A DNA stretch of 64,000 nucleotides from Hydractinia symbiolongicarpus (lineage: Eukaryota; Cnidaria; Hydrozoa; Anthoathecata; Hydractiniidae), in contig NC_079888.1 in assembly GCF_029227915.1 (NCBI RefSeq), positions 9,345,001 through 9,409,000 of the forward strand, read 5' to 3'. Shown here piece after piece: positions 46,270 to 60,700 of the stretch; positions within the stretch are counted from its first letter, which is position 1, and each line of letters opens with the position of its first letter. The position numbers and the translations under genes were made by a program. The notes under the pieces were generated by a model. It was not told where the DNA came from. It made no database searches and saw only the letters and a list, made by a program, of their open reading frames with translations.

Positions 46270-47110
46270 GACCATTGCCCATTAAAACAAAGTACGAACT
46301 TTCAATAACCGACAAGGATGATCCAGATTGGATTAACGATATCTGGTAAAGCGAGATAAAGCGATATTTTGTAAAATATCTTTATCTATTGCCTGCACAA
46401 TAGCATCAAGATCTTCATCATAAAGGAAATCCTCTGCAGCCGCAGCCATTTTTTTAACTTTGGTGTCCTTATTTTCCGGCCAACCCAGTTTTTTAAGGTA
46501 TCTTTACGATACGACCCAGAATGGCCGATTACCCAGACTATTCTTTTTCTCGTGACTATGCTTAAAATTACTTGATTCCCATCGTGGAATTACTAGCGCC
46601 CTTCTACCTTCTTCTTTCTCAATTTTGTCAATCATTTTTGGAATACAGTTCACAGTAGGCACTAGGTAGCTGCATTCATTCACCCGAAAATAACAAACTC
46701 CATCTACGCGTAAGTTTTTTAGACAAAGAAATTTCGAATAAAACAATCGTAAAAGCTCCCTATTTTGTATTGACTACTTGGAAATGTTCTAGATTGGTCT
46801 TTCAGTCATAGTAATCTATAATTTTTGGGATTTCATCAGCATCAACATTAAGGGATCTGGGTATCCAGTTGGTTTAAGGTTGATATAATAAACTTTTCGA
46901 ATATTTTTAATGAAATACTTTTGTAATTCAGTTTTACTACTCCTAGATGAAATTATCTCAGATTTTGCATAATTATCAGTAAACCACACCACAGACTTGA
47001 AGTTGTTTTCTAAATGACTCTCAAACTCTACAGCTTTTATTTCTCACCAAGTAGAACTTTTGTTTCATTTTCAAGGAAGTGCGCATCCTGTGAGTCTTCA
47101 AAAGTCTAGC
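46270..47110 (-). pseudogene. Decayed DIRS/Ngaro-like retroelement (RNase H region)
   Basis: Minus-strand translation in shifting frames gives W-stop-EIKAVEFESHLENN, VVWFTDNYAK, TELQKYFIKNI, WIPRSLNVDADEI, FYSKFLCLKNLRVDGV, YLVPTVNCIPKMIDKI and RRALVIPRW. This order (TDN, LQ..., WIPR.LN.DAD, VP...I, LV.P.W) is the RNase H tail typical of DIRS-type tyrosine-recombinase retrotransposons. Stops and frame shifts show decay. No recombinase gene is seen nearby. A further open stretch downstream on the minus strand (about 46500-46370, with KKMAAAAEDFLYDEDLDAI) may be part of it. Confidence 0.55.
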
Positions 47111-48751
47111 GGGAAATACTACATCGCTAGTGTCAGAAAATATTTTAGAATTAAATGTTTTCTTATTTAAATACAGGTAGTTAAGCAATTATCTCTGAAA
47201 AACATAAACTCGTCAAGTTCATCCGGAAAATTGATTATATTGAAAGTGGCATGAGATCCTATTTATAATGATTCTAAAATTTCTTCAAGCAAATAATGTC
47301 ACACGAAAAGAAATCCTAGAAACAATTAGCGTGAGATACTTTCAAATAAAGAAAAAACTCTTTCTTCGCAGACCTGGACAATGTTTGTATCGCAATTCAG
47401 GGTGAGTCCCAGTCATGTTATATGTGATGTGTCATACTTTCCCGCTTATTCAGCCCTCTTATTTTCTTCGTCACGTGACAAGCAAAGTGGAATTAACTGT
47501 ATCTTGAAATACCCGGTTATATGTCTTCGATAAGTTCATTTATCTGTGATTTTTGTACAAAATAACTGCCGAAGATAAGGCCAGTGTCGCGAAAAATAAC
47601 GACGTCGTACAATAACGGCATTACTATCATTCGTGGCACGATTACGTCAGCCGATTTTCTATCAGCGGAGAACAAGTGTCGGTTTGACGTCTTAGACATA
47701 TTTCTGGGAAAGCTATTTTAGTATTGCATTCTCTTATAAAGAAAAATAAACAAGAAAATTTTAATCATCAATCTATTTTATTGCTGTTATGACATTTTTA
47801 AACAGGACTGTTTTTAAACATGTGTATACAAATCCCATGGCAACCGAGTTGCTATTTTGAAATCAAATTTCAATTTTTATCTTTTTATATTTTCGTATGC
47901 AATAACTGATGTAAAAATATGGGTAAAACCAGAATTAGTTTTCTCTTAGTCACTTTCAGAAGATTTTTTCGGGATTTGATTATTATTATTAGGTTTTCAA
48001 TTTCTAACCTCCCTGGACCGGTCAAGATTCGATTAACTCGAATAAATTTTTCTTTTCACGAAAGTTTAATTTAAGTTACGCTTTTGATTGTTATAAACTT
48101 TAATAAGCATACTTGATGTTAAAATACTACAGGAAAATCTTAAAAAATAGATTGTCGTTAAAATGGCCGTTAAGTTGTGTATACGGCTATGTACATCTTC
48201 CATTACGTAGCTTACCCACAATTAGATGCGCAGTGAGGACCGGGCTTTAAAGTTCTTGTATTGTCAGTTTCTTGTCGTGATGTTGCACTATCTGATTTTT
48301 AAAAACATGAATAGTATGTTATTATTTTTGGAATGTGTTTTACAATAACGACGCGAAAATTTGATAGTCAATAAGAATTGTGTTGTTTTCATTATTTTGT
48401 TATTGGAGAAGCTCAAACATTTGCTTTTTGTTGATTTTATAACCTTGACTACCGTGATAAATACATTCGCTTTTAGCTTTATCTATATGACGTGCATTTT
48501 ACTGTTTTTATTGGAAATCATGGAAAAGATGGAAGCAAATTTAAGCTGCCAACTTAAAGTGACGTCAGATTTTATTTTTCTTGTGAGAGATTTGATTGGG
48601 TAACTGATTCAAATTGACGTCAAATATTTAATTCGTCACGACCGCGTGAAAAACCACTGGCAACAGCGAATATATAGACCAAACAAGTCTGGACTTCACT
48701 ACAGCTACACAAAAGCCTTCGGTTACTTAAACTTGATAAATAATATTGAAA

Positions 48752-51700
48752 ATGGGTTGTGCATCCTCAGTCTGCTCAAAACAAGGTATTTTTTTCTTCT
48801 TCTTCTTCTTCTTTCTTCATCTTCTGTCTTCTCCTTCATTTTCTGTCTTCTTCTTCTGTCTCCTTCTTTATCTTCTGTCTTCTTCTTCATCTTCTGTCTT
48901 CTTTTATCTTTTTCTTTCTTTTGCCTTCTTCATTTTCTGCCTTCTTCTTTATCTTCTGATCTTCTTTATCTTCTTCATCCTCTTCATCTTCTTCATCTTC
49001 TTCATCTTCTGTCTTCTTCTTCATCTTCCGTCTTTTTCCATCTTTTTATTTCTTCTTCTTTTTTCTTCTTCTTTTTTCTTCTTCTTTTTCTTCTTCTTCT
49101 TTCTTTTTCTTTCTTCTTCTTCTTTTTTCTTTTTCTTCTTTTTCTTCTTCTGTAAAAGGTTGAATTTACTTTTTAGCAACAACAGTTGAGGGTTCCAAAC
49201 CAGTTGAAAAACAAGCTGGAGGGAACACGAAAGGCCCGTAAGTCAACTTATTTTTGTCTGGTTTTGTTCCTATTATATCGTTAAGCACGCTGGTGCTTAT
49301 TAAATTTTAAAATTTCCAATGTTATATTACTTTGAATAAAAGGATATGTATGTATAATTCAAAGGGAAGTGAAATAAAACAAATCATGACAGGTTGTTTA
49401 TGCGGAAACCAAACGTTAACTCAGTACTAGTTGAGTTGAGAAATCACTTCCATCGACAGTGTGTTTCATAGAAATGTTTTGCATGAGTGTCCGTCATTTT
49501 GGACAAAATAAAAATTATTAAATTCCAATGAACTTTACCTTATAGAAAAAGTCACGGCACAACCTAACCCTTGAACGTCCAATTACACACATTGGCGCCA
49601 AGAATGGTAGAAATACCAAGATACTATGTATAAGCCATAACTAGTTATCACTTTAATTTAATAGAAGTAGCAAGAAATATTTTTTTACTGCAGAAATCAA
49701 GTTTTTCATGAAAGATTGTCAGTGAAAAGTCGCGGATACCTTGGATATCATGGTTAAAAGACATGCGCTAAAATTGTTTTTATGTTACATTTTTAGGGTA
49801 CAAACAAAAGCTCAACCTAAATCGAACAGTGCCGCTGTGAAAGTCGCTGACAAAAAGGTCGTGGTCAATTTTATTAAGAATGATCCAGAAGCTAACTTTC
49901 CTGATTTTAGCAAGCACAGCAACTACATGGCTAAATGTCTGACACTACCTTTGTATAAAAAACTTCATAACTTGAAGACTTGCAACGGTGTGACGTTGGA
50001 TCAAGTCATTCAAACTGGTGTAGACAACCCAGGGCATCCTTTTATTTATACCGTGGGTTGCGTAGCTGGAGACGAGGTTAGTAGTATTCACTTTCTCGAA
50101 TGAACTCCAATTTGAAAGAGCGCTTGTAGGCTTGGCAAGGAAAGGCTTTTTGTACGAATACTAAATCATTTACGAAAGAAACAATATGTATATCTCGAAA
50201 TTTTTCCGTCTTGAACAGGATTCTACCCAATTTTTCTAGGTTTATAGATTGAATGCATTTGGTGCTAAAGTAAAATTATGACCACAGGATCCCTTTTTTC
50301 TGAAACCTAAATTATTTTTTTACTATATATAATCCCGACACAGAAGACTTTTATGGTTCTTCAGGATGGCTTTGGCGAGTTTTTGACGGTGTATTATACT
50401 TTGTCTTTATAAAATGCTTTTTTTTGTTCCAAGCAAAAAATAATGTTGTCTGTTACAATACACACTGCAGAAATGTTGTCAATGATATATTACGGTAATA
50501 TTTGTACTGATTCCTACTTTCAGACTATGTTAATTTTAATTTACCTCATAATCCTTCTTAATAGGAGACATACTCTGTGTTTGCAGAGTTGCTGGATGAC
50601 GTTATTTTCCACCGTCATAACGGCTACTCAAAGACGGCAAAACACGCCACTGATCTCGATCCTGATCATTTGATTGGTGGAGACGATTTAGATCCGTCAT
50701 ACGTTCTTTCGTGTCGTGTTCGCACAGGACGAAGTATCCGTGGCTTAACTCTCCCACCTGTGTGTACCAGAGCTGAAAGAAAAGCAGTCGAGAAAATCTT
50801 AATAGAAGCTCTAGACAGTTTGGACGGGAAATTTAAAGGTATGTGAACTGACAGAGATTGAGTTGTCTTCATTCGCTCCAATGCTGGATATAATTTATTG
50901 TAAAACAAAGCTAAATATCAACTATCGTTCCACAATGATGTTTCTAAATGAACGCATATACTTTTAACTTGTCAACGTTCTGGTGTCAACAGTTTAAACT
51001 GACTTAGGGCTATAAATTTATAAACAATCTCAGAATATGATCGAGTGATGTTGTTTTATAATGTCGTGAGCTAAAGATGTCATTTAATATAATGTCCATG
51101 ATTTTAGATTTCCATTTTGATTATGCTTTAGAATATCGCAAGTTAGTTTTGTTATTACCTAATTCCCAGGAATTATTTCCTTTTCAACAATGAGGCCGAC
51201 GGTGAAAAAACCGTCAAGTAAAGTGTATGGACTCTGAGCACTAACAAAAAACCGTAATGATGAGGATGACGCGAAAAAACACTTCTCCTGCGTAATAATA
51301 ACTTCCCGAAATTGTCTCTCTTGACTTGTATATAATAATTATTCATTACCTGTAATATCGGATAACGCCAGCCTATTTGTCTTCTTGACTCTACAACAAT
51401 ACTTATTTTAGGAAACTACTATCCACTTACTGGTATGACAGAAGAAGTTCAAGACAAGCTCATCGAAGATCACTTTTTGTTCGACAAGCCTGTGTCACCT
51501 TTGCTTACATCTGCTGGCATGGCGCGTGATTGGCCTGAAGCAAGAGGAATCTGGCATAACGAAGACAAAAACTTTCTTGTCTGGGTAAACGAGGAAGACC
51601 ATTCACGAGTCATCTCGATGGAGAAAGGAGGAAATATGCGCTCTGTGTTTCAAAGATTTTGCGAAGGCTTAAACAAAGTTGAATCGCTGATAAAATCTAA

Positions 51701-54700
51701 GGGTCACGACTTCATGTGGAATAATCATCTTGGTTACATACTTACATGTCCCTCTAATCTCGGTACCGGTTTGCGGGCAGGAGTGCATGTTAAGATCCCA
51801 TTGTTGTCAAAAACATCACATTTTGATGACGTTCTACTCGCTTATCGCTTGCAAAAGAGAGGCACAGGTGGTGTGGATACAATGAGTACCGATGGTACAT
51901 TTGACATTTCAAATCTAGATCGACTGGGTTTTTCGGAAGTACAACTTGTTCAAAATGTCATTAATGGTGTGAGATGCTTAGTTGATTTGGAAAAGGCTTT
52001 GGAACAAAACGAAAACATTGAAGATTTAGTAAAAGCCGCTCAGCTAAAAACAACTGGTGCGAAAAATGTCAGCGGTATCAACTTACCCGATTTATCAAAA
52101 CACAACAATTGGATGTCTAAATGTTTGACACCGGAAATATATGCTAAATATTTTAACGTGAAAACACCTAGCGGGTTTGGAATTGATCAAGCTATTCAAA
52201 CAGGTGTTGACAACCCAGGGCATCCTTTCATAATGACGGTTGGCTGTGTAGCCGGTGACGAAGAAACCTACAAAACGTTTGCCGATCTCTTTGATCCAGT
52301 TATCAATAATCGGTTTAACGGATTTAAGAAAACGGATATGCATAAAACCGACTTATCGCCTGAAAAGTTAAAAGGTACATTATGATAAGTGCAAGGACGG
52401 GTTTTTCTAAACGCCTGAAAAAGACACCCGTATCAAAGTTAAAGGCCAAGGTGCTTGGTTCAAATGCATTTCGCTGCATTTATTTTAGAGTAATTTCTTG
52501 TCCTTTTTTACATTAGGGGGTGATAATTTGGACCCGAAGTATGTGTTATCATCTCGTGTTCGAACAGGGCGTAGCATTCGTGGATTGTGCTTGCCGCCTT
52601 GGTGTACCCGTGCGGAACGAAAACAGGTAGATGCAATATTCATTTCTCAACAATTTTAATTGTGAGCCAAGCATTAGCTCCACCAGCAAGCTTATATAAA
52701 GATAAAGAAAAGATCTTTATTTATTTAAGATTTACTGTCTTTTAGGTTGAGAAAATTGTGGTACAAGCCCTTGGGAATTTGTCTGGCAAATTAAAAGGAA
52801 AATATTACTCGCTTGAAACAATGACTGAGGCGGATCAACAAAAGCTTATCGATGACCACTTTCTCTTCGACAAACCTGTCTCGCCTTTACTGACATCATC
52901 AGGCATGGCACGTGACTGGCCGGAAGCACGTGGGATCTGGCATAACGATGACAAGAACTTTCTAGTTTGGGTAAATGAGGAAGACCATATGCGTTTGATT
53001 TCAATGGAAAAGGGAGGAAACATGAAAGCAGTGTTTGAAAGGTTTTGTGATGGCCTCAACAAAGTGAGTGAATTTTTATTATTTACATTATTTGCGAGGT
53101 ATGATATATTATGTATCTACTGGTCAGCGGCCAAAAAAGTTTCAGAACGAAATACATTCATTGTCTATATATCAGTACGATATGCGTTATATAAAAGTAT
53201 ACATTCATTTAGAAATAAATATACAATTACCCAAATTTTGCGAATAGTTGAACTTTTGCGAAGATTTATTTTCCCGGGACAGGGAATAGTTTATAAAAAG
53301 AAGGCTAAAATTTCATCCTTATCCGAAAAGCTAACCAAATTCTCAATTTTTGGAAGATCAAAAATTTAAGGCTGATCAACAAATGTAAGAAACATAATCA
53401 CATCTAGCCTCGACTGAAATTTAGACGTTTTCAAGAAAAAAACGTCTAAATGATGTACCATACAATTTGCGTCGGCTATGGCTTTTACGTATACGAGCGA
53501 ATGTATTATTTGTCTCCATATGAACACGTAAATGCCATTGGATTTCATGCAAGTATTAGTCTGCATGTTAATGTCCAATTATAATTGGTTCCAATGTAAA
53601 TACTCGAATATCATTGGCCGCCTGTAAATAACGAATCATTGATCTCGTGCAAATACGCTAAACCTTCCCCCCACCCCCTTTATTATCCCCCTCTATCCCC
53701 CCCTCCCCAATAATTAATTTTTAGATTTTTTCAACTTTATTTAATCCTCAACGCTTATTTCAACCATCGACGTACTCACTTACTCCCTCTCCCTTTATTT
53801 ATTTATTAATGGAGATGTAGCTATAGTTATGCTTATTAATTTATTTCAATGAGCAAAGTGTTTAACTCTACCGTCTGTTAAACTTTACCTGTGTTAAAAT
53901 GTAGCAGAACATGTAAACGAACTTGTTTGCAGAAAAAACAAACAAAAAAAACAACAACAATATTGCATTGCAGTAAGATGTAATCCGAATAAGCAACCAT
54001 TAATTTTTTTCTCTCCCCGATACATCAATACACCCTTTTCTCCACAACACAAATGCGAAGTTATTCTCCTTGGTGAAGAAATCTTATACGTGAGCAGTGC
54101 AATTTTAAAAAAATGTTGTTTAACATTTCGCTGTTAAAATGCATTCACTGTAAATAAGCTTTCGCTTGTGATGCACCTCACAACACGTATATTCACTCAT
54201 ACCGTTCATTCAAATGGTACATATGCTGAACAGAGTTTATTCCGACTCTCTAATGAGGCACACAGCAGAGAAGTTGTATTTTGGCTCCAAAAAGGTAGGT
54301 TGATAATTAGTAATTTTGTCAAACGGCACATTCATTATTTGTTGCAAATATTTTCCTGATAAAATAATTGAATTACTTAGATTTATTTCATTTTTCGAAT
54401 GGGTATAATAAGATATGTTATATAGAACACTTTCTGAGTGACGTAATGTTTGATGCGCACATTTTTCGAATGGGTATAATAAGATATGTTATATAGAACA
54501 CTTTCTGAGTGACGTAATGTTTGATGCGCACATGCGCACCTGTTCAGAAATTATAGAAATATTTCCTCAGAATTGAGCTAGGAAAATTAAAAACAGTTAA
54601 TTATATTAATTTTAATGGCTTTCAGGGTGCTTTCAAGAAAATCACGAATTTCAATAGTAGCCATTTTGCTCCTTTCGGTTCTGCTTTTTACCTACCAGAA

Positions 54701-57700
54701 TTTTCGCAAATGCACAAAAATATGCAAAGTTCCATAAACCTTTCTAAACATTGGCAAGTTGCGTGTGTTTACAAAAATTGATATCTGTAGTAAAACAAAT
54801 TATTTGCGTTTTTATTTCAGGCTTGTATAAGGTGTGGAGCATGTGACACAGCTAACTTAAGGTTCGCTTCTGCCCGACGACCTAATTACAAGATTGGAAT
54901 CCGTAGGAGATTGAATCAACTATTGAGGAAGAGAAACAACAATGTTCTTTCGTGTTTAACGTCTAATATTTTTAGCTTGTGATTGTGTATACATTAAAAA
55001 ATTAAATTATGTAAAATTCCTGTCGGACAAAATTTTCGTTACCCAGAGAAAAAAAATTTTATTAACGTTTTTTTACGCACTGTTATGTAGACAGACGTTA
55101 AAAAATGCTTTGAAAATTCTAATTTGTCATTTCGTCCAAGCATTTTTTTCCCGATTGAGAATTTTGGTTTGCGAAATTTTATTTCTGATAACCTTCAAAT
55201 GTAAGCCCTGGGGTTATACAAAACCAAAGCTTTTTATGGCGGTTTTGTACACAATAGTTGGAGTCACAGCCCAATTTTTCTCACCGCAGGGAAATCGGAT
55301 TAATAAATTGGGAGAGATCTTGTTAAATGCTAGGAAGGCGGAATCTACCCCCGCCCCCGCCCAGTATATTCATTAGGGTTTCAAGAGGATGAGACGTGGT
55401 CACGCTAACTTTGTGCTCATTGGATTTTAATTTGGTGTGTGCATTGGAGGAACTATTTTGTGTTAATGGGTTGATTTCAAATCAGAAGTGAGACGTATTA
55501 GGAGAAACTTAATTTTGATGTCCTTAAGATACACAAGTTGTGGACAAATGCACGAATCTATTTGCACAACAGATATTAAGTGCCATTTGGGTAGCTATTA
55601 CGTAACGCTAAATTTGCCTTCTTAACCCCCCCCCCCCCCCTCATCACTCTGCGCCACGTTTTTATTTAGGACACCTAATAATTGCGTTACGCTGGGAGCC
55701 AACAAGTCCCCCCACCCCCTTTCCTACCCCTCCCCTTCCAATGTACAATCGACACAATTAAAAATAATGATTGAAGGATTATTCAAAAAGCATTTCAACC
55801 GTGACATCATGCAGCAAACTCGAATACTACCCGCCCCCTTATCTACCGTCACGGTGCATCACGAAAGCCAAGTAACTTTATTGTTTACGTTTTTTGACAC
55901 CTTTCTTTAGGTTGAAAAATTGATGAAACAAGACGGCCATGAGTTCATGTGGAATGAACATTTAGGTTACATTCTAACTTGTCCATCCAATTTGGGAACA
56001 GGCATGAGAGCCGGTGTGCATGTTAAAATACCATTATTGAGCAAGCATCCGAAGTTTGATTCCATGTTGGACGAGATGCGGCTACAGAAAAGAGGAACAG
56101 GTAATGAAACTTTTCTAATTTTTACATACAAAACAATTAATACCCTTAAGCACCTTCGTCCCCAAGGCCTTCAAAATGAGGTTGGTGGTCTACCTTAAAT
56201 TTCAAAGTATTCCAGATTTCAAACAGCGTTATTACTACCATTAAATATCCGACATCTGACCATGAAGATCTCGTAGTCTGGCCTAGCAATTAAAATGATT
56301 AATTGTTTTTTTGTGTAAATGTAATAAAATGAGCCACATGATTACTGTTTGTCACTCCTGGTACTTGAAGAAAATTCCATGTTTGAAATTGTTGTTGCGA
56401 TTTTGTTTAAAACCACTCTTGTCATCAGCATTAAAACAGCCTTTTACAAGGTTTGATGCAGCAACCTTCGAAATATGATATTTAATGATAGGAAGTGAAA
56501 AGGGTCCACCAGTTGCTAGATACCAACCTCGTCCCCAGGACTATTTGCTTCTCAACGGTGCTGCGCTTTCTGATAGTTCTAGCGAAATAGCCCTGGACCA
56601 GGCTGGTCACCGTATCGCATATAATTGGCCCACGGCATTACCCTAATTATGCAACGCTTTTAGCTGGCGTCAGCAAAAATCCTAAAAGTGATACATAAAC
56701 AAATATGGCACCGGAAGATGTGGTGGTTTTAAATCCTTAAAAAGCATTATTTTTCCTTTTTAATCTCATTTTCGCCCCCTTTTTTTAAGATGTCTTAGCT
56801 AAAGTAAGAATTTCTTTGAAATGTACGATATTTTTTTTAAAACGTAGTCGGTGTTGTTGCTAGCCAGTCCATAGGTAATGCATTCATAAATATGGCTCGA
56901 GAGAGAAGTGAAGTGTTGCAGGTGCTCTTCTTGTTCATCTCTCATTGCAGAAGATGTTACCATCTACGCCTAAAAAAGTTTATTAAGGTGGCAAAGGAGT
57001 GTGCCGAATTTGTGCTGAAGAAACATCAGCACATCACTTGACCAGAATTTTTTTAAAAAGTGGAAAGGAAAAATCCTTACATCTTGAAAACACGTACCAC
57101 ATCTTTCCAGCCCATCGCCAAAATCATAAATATGCAGAATTTGCATAAATTAAAAATGAACCAGAATCTGGTTCATTTGATGCCCACGTGACCAGCCTGT
57201 GCCAGCGCCTTTTCGACGCCACGGTAAAAGGTGCTGGGTTCGAGCTTGGCTAGATACTTAAATGTCAATGCCAGGCGCTTTATACGAAGTTATACAACAC
57301 TGGGGTTTTCCAATCAGAGTCTACAAGCTTTGATAATAGAACTTGTAAAAGCATTTTTTTCGTCACCTTTGACTTCACTTAAAATAAAAAATGAATGAAC
57401 ATACCATTTGAACAAAACGTGTTGGATGACACGTACGAACGATTAAAGTTCCATTACACATTCGTCCACCATTTATACAACATTCGTACAAGCAACCTCG
57501 TTTCGAGGGCAGTTTACCTTGTTGTTCCGTAATAACTACAAGACCTTGGGAACGAGGTTGTCGTACAAGATGTTAGATCATATTATGAAATTGCGTTTTT
57601 GGGTATCACAAATCCAGGGACTTGTTTTGAGCTATGTTTACAAGAAGATAAATAAATTGTTGATAAGGATTAAAATTTGCTGATATCACCAATTTTGTTA

Positions 57701-60700
57701 TGATATCTTCATTTTTCTGAGAACAGTGGTTTTTATCGCCGACAGAACCAACAAGATTGGTTTATACGTAATCCTTTATAATGCTTTCGTTTGACAATAT
57801 GAAAAGTTTGTTCTCGGAACAGTATCATCAGTGCTAAGAAATTATTAAAAATTGCCAAATAGTAAAACATTAAGAATCACAAAATTTTAACAGCTCATTA
57901 ATTATGAAAAGTGCATTGGTGTTGAAATCTCCTTTTCTCTCTGCCCCCCCCCCCCCCCCCTTCACCCCCCTCAGTACAAAACGGGTAAGGGTCGTTAGAA
58001 CGTCGATCCCAGGGCCTGCATATCTGACGTCGGGACCAACATGGTTTTGTCAGACCTATCAATAATCGCAGCGACGATAAGAGACAAAAATCCCTGGGAA
58101 CGAGTTTGGGTTGCTAATGCTAAATCTGGACCGCAGAGACTTTTCTCTTTTGGATATAAGGATGGTGAGTAAGAAAAATAAAATTATTTTGCCTCGTCGT
58201 GCAAGTATAAAAAAACTAGATAGTCCTGGGGTCGAGGTTGGTACTGCAAAGACTTACGTGGTTATTGTAATTTGATTAGAACTTAGAAAGTAATTATTCG
58301 GTTCAGGATTAGAAAAAAGCTGTACCATAAAGGAGTATCAACGACTCAACGTTTGTTGCTACAAATAGCTCAAATGATATCAAAGTGGATTAAAAATCTC
58401 AAAAGTGCATCTGCTTACATTTTAATGCTTGTCACGTCTGGTCTTGTTTTCGCTTTTTGACAGAAAAAGTCCTGGGTTCGAGGTTTTCTACAAATACCAA
58501 TAAAGCTGCCATATCATAAAACTTTCAATCAACACCGCTGTTCCAATTTTAGGGAAGATTTATACCCGTATGTCTGTTGCGATAATGTCAACCACGTCCC
58601 CAGGGGTTCTTAAAAATGTTTAGCCATCAAGGCATCATGCAGCAACCCTGGGGTCGAGGATGTGATAATGCAAGAAATATTTTTGACTGAACCGACAAAT
58701 GCGATATACTTTTAAGGGTTCCCGTGGATTTTCAACAAGTTCTAACGACTCGTTATCATGACATCTTTCTTAAATTATCCAGCCCACCGGTAACACATAA
58801 AGCCTGGTTTTCATTAGGCCTAAAATCGTTGCGAACAGTTGTGTTGTACAAAATTTGTACAAAAATAACAGCCACAATTTTAATGTAAGGACATAACAAA
58901 GTTACGCAGGATATGTTGTGGAACAAAGGTTGTGGACAGGATTTTTATTTTTTCTACAACCAGTTTTGCAAACACGTTGCAGAAGTATTGCACAATAATT
59001 ATAATTGCGTATAGAAACCATTCCGCAAGTCACATAGTTAACGACGTTACAAAGAATGCTTGTTTGAGCAGTACAGGGTGCAGCGCAATAAAACTGTCTG
59101 AAAAAAAGTTAAAGCGTTTATATTACTAGTGTTAAAACCATTTTTTTATTTTTTTTTAATTTTTAATCAGCTGATAAATTTTAGGAAAAAATAAAGCTTA
59201 CTCTGCAAACACTATTTTTCTGTTTTTAAAATAAATATTTTGGGCATTGTTGTACCCCCGGGAAAAGTTGCACGTGATGTCTGGCTTGAACAGCTTTTGT
59301 AAGTTAAATATATTTTCTTTTCGCATACTTATGTCATAAAGCATCACACGTCAAAAGTCCAGGCAAGGGCGAGAGAGAAACCAGGTTTTTAAATTTCAAA
59401 GGTGTATTTAGCAATTGGTAAAGACGTTTCTTTACAACCGAATTATTTAAAGTTTAAGATCAGTATTCACAGCTGTTTTTCAAAGGAAGAGATCAAGAAT
59501 ACGGTAAGAAAAAAGAAAATATTTAAACGATCATAAGAACCAAAAACCTTCATCGTCCTAAATTATAAGAAAAATGAGTTTGAAGTTCGACTTTTTCTTC
59601 GTTATGTAAATGTAGATTTATTCATTTTATTGTACAGTGTACTTAAATCCATAATAGGGCCGGTTACACGCGGGAGGTTTCATCTCTTGCTGTAAACTCG
59701 CGTCAAATTCAAAACAGAAAAGTTTCGTCGTTGTAACTAAAGTACAGAAAAACATTTTCGAATACTATGCTTCACACGTTTGGCTTTTTTTGTACATAAA
59801 TGCGAACCAGTGATCGAAAGAACACGTTCGTCGAAATTTTTTTGGATGTTTTGAGAACAATTCGAGGCAGTGAACTCTGCAAAGAGAAATAAGGAGCACA
59901 TAAGCATATCTCAAGTTATTTTAATAAATATCATTCTCACTTTGATCGCTCACTAGGGAATATTCCTAATCCCAACTCACTCTCAGCCCTAACTTTGCCC
60001 CAGGGTTCTCTTACACCGTGCTAACAAATGGTTGACCACGTCTCAGTAAGTCACAGCCGTAGAAAACTCCTAGGAGCGAGGTTGAGCCTCCTTATGAGAA
60101 CACTAAAAGTTAGGAAACTAACAAAAAAAACTTACGCATATGTTTTAAATTTTAAATTTTGTCCCCCTAAAACGATAATTACATTAACAGTCCCCGCCAT
60201 TATCAAACAAAAGCCAACATGGTTCGTTAATATTTTGTTTATTTGTGACACGTCACATGGTGTAGAAAGTTTAACAGGACCTGTGAAGATGCATTCAGAG
60301 GCGGCGCCACTAGGGGGGACTAGGGGGCTTCGCCCACCCTTTCCCGACCACTTTTTTGCTAAGTATTGATTTTTTATTTTTTGCCAATAAACAAAGCTTT
60401 TCTAAAGTCCAAGGTATAGCCGTTCTACGTGTTTTAGGACTCTAAAAATTCGTTGGCTTCTAGGGGCTTCGCCCTGGACCTCAGCTGTTTCCCACTATGC
60501 CTATGCCTAAATCTCCGACTATGACACTTTGGAAATTGTGGCGCCGCCCCTAGCACTCACTTCTTGGTCTTCCAAGAAACTTATAAATTATCGCAAGGTT
60601 CGAGCGATTAAGAAGACAAGCTAAATTCTAGTAGAACAACATCGTAAAAAAAAACAAATTTTAATAAAATTATTTATAACATGCAAAAGTAGGTAAACAA

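Larger units (their letters stand above)
44769..48751. other. Intergenic stretch with mobile-element remnants
   Basis: Between the WDR61 poly(A) signal and the creatine kinase start I find no intact gene. It holds a CAACCTCG-family element (45.05-45.13 kb), a 1.07-kb inverted-repeat element (45.2-46.27 kb) and a decayed retroelement on minus (46.3-47.1 kb). The last 1.5 kb should contain the creatine kinase promoter, but no clear core element is visible. Confidence 0.5.

Noticed and set aside
48646-49189. Long Ser/Phe/Leu ORFs
   Set aside because: They come from the CTT polypyrimidine tract in creatine kinase intron 1; the real exon there ends at 48785.
60028-60369. 113-codon ORF as a gene
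   Set aside because: It runs across two small transposable elements and shows no homology-like motifs.
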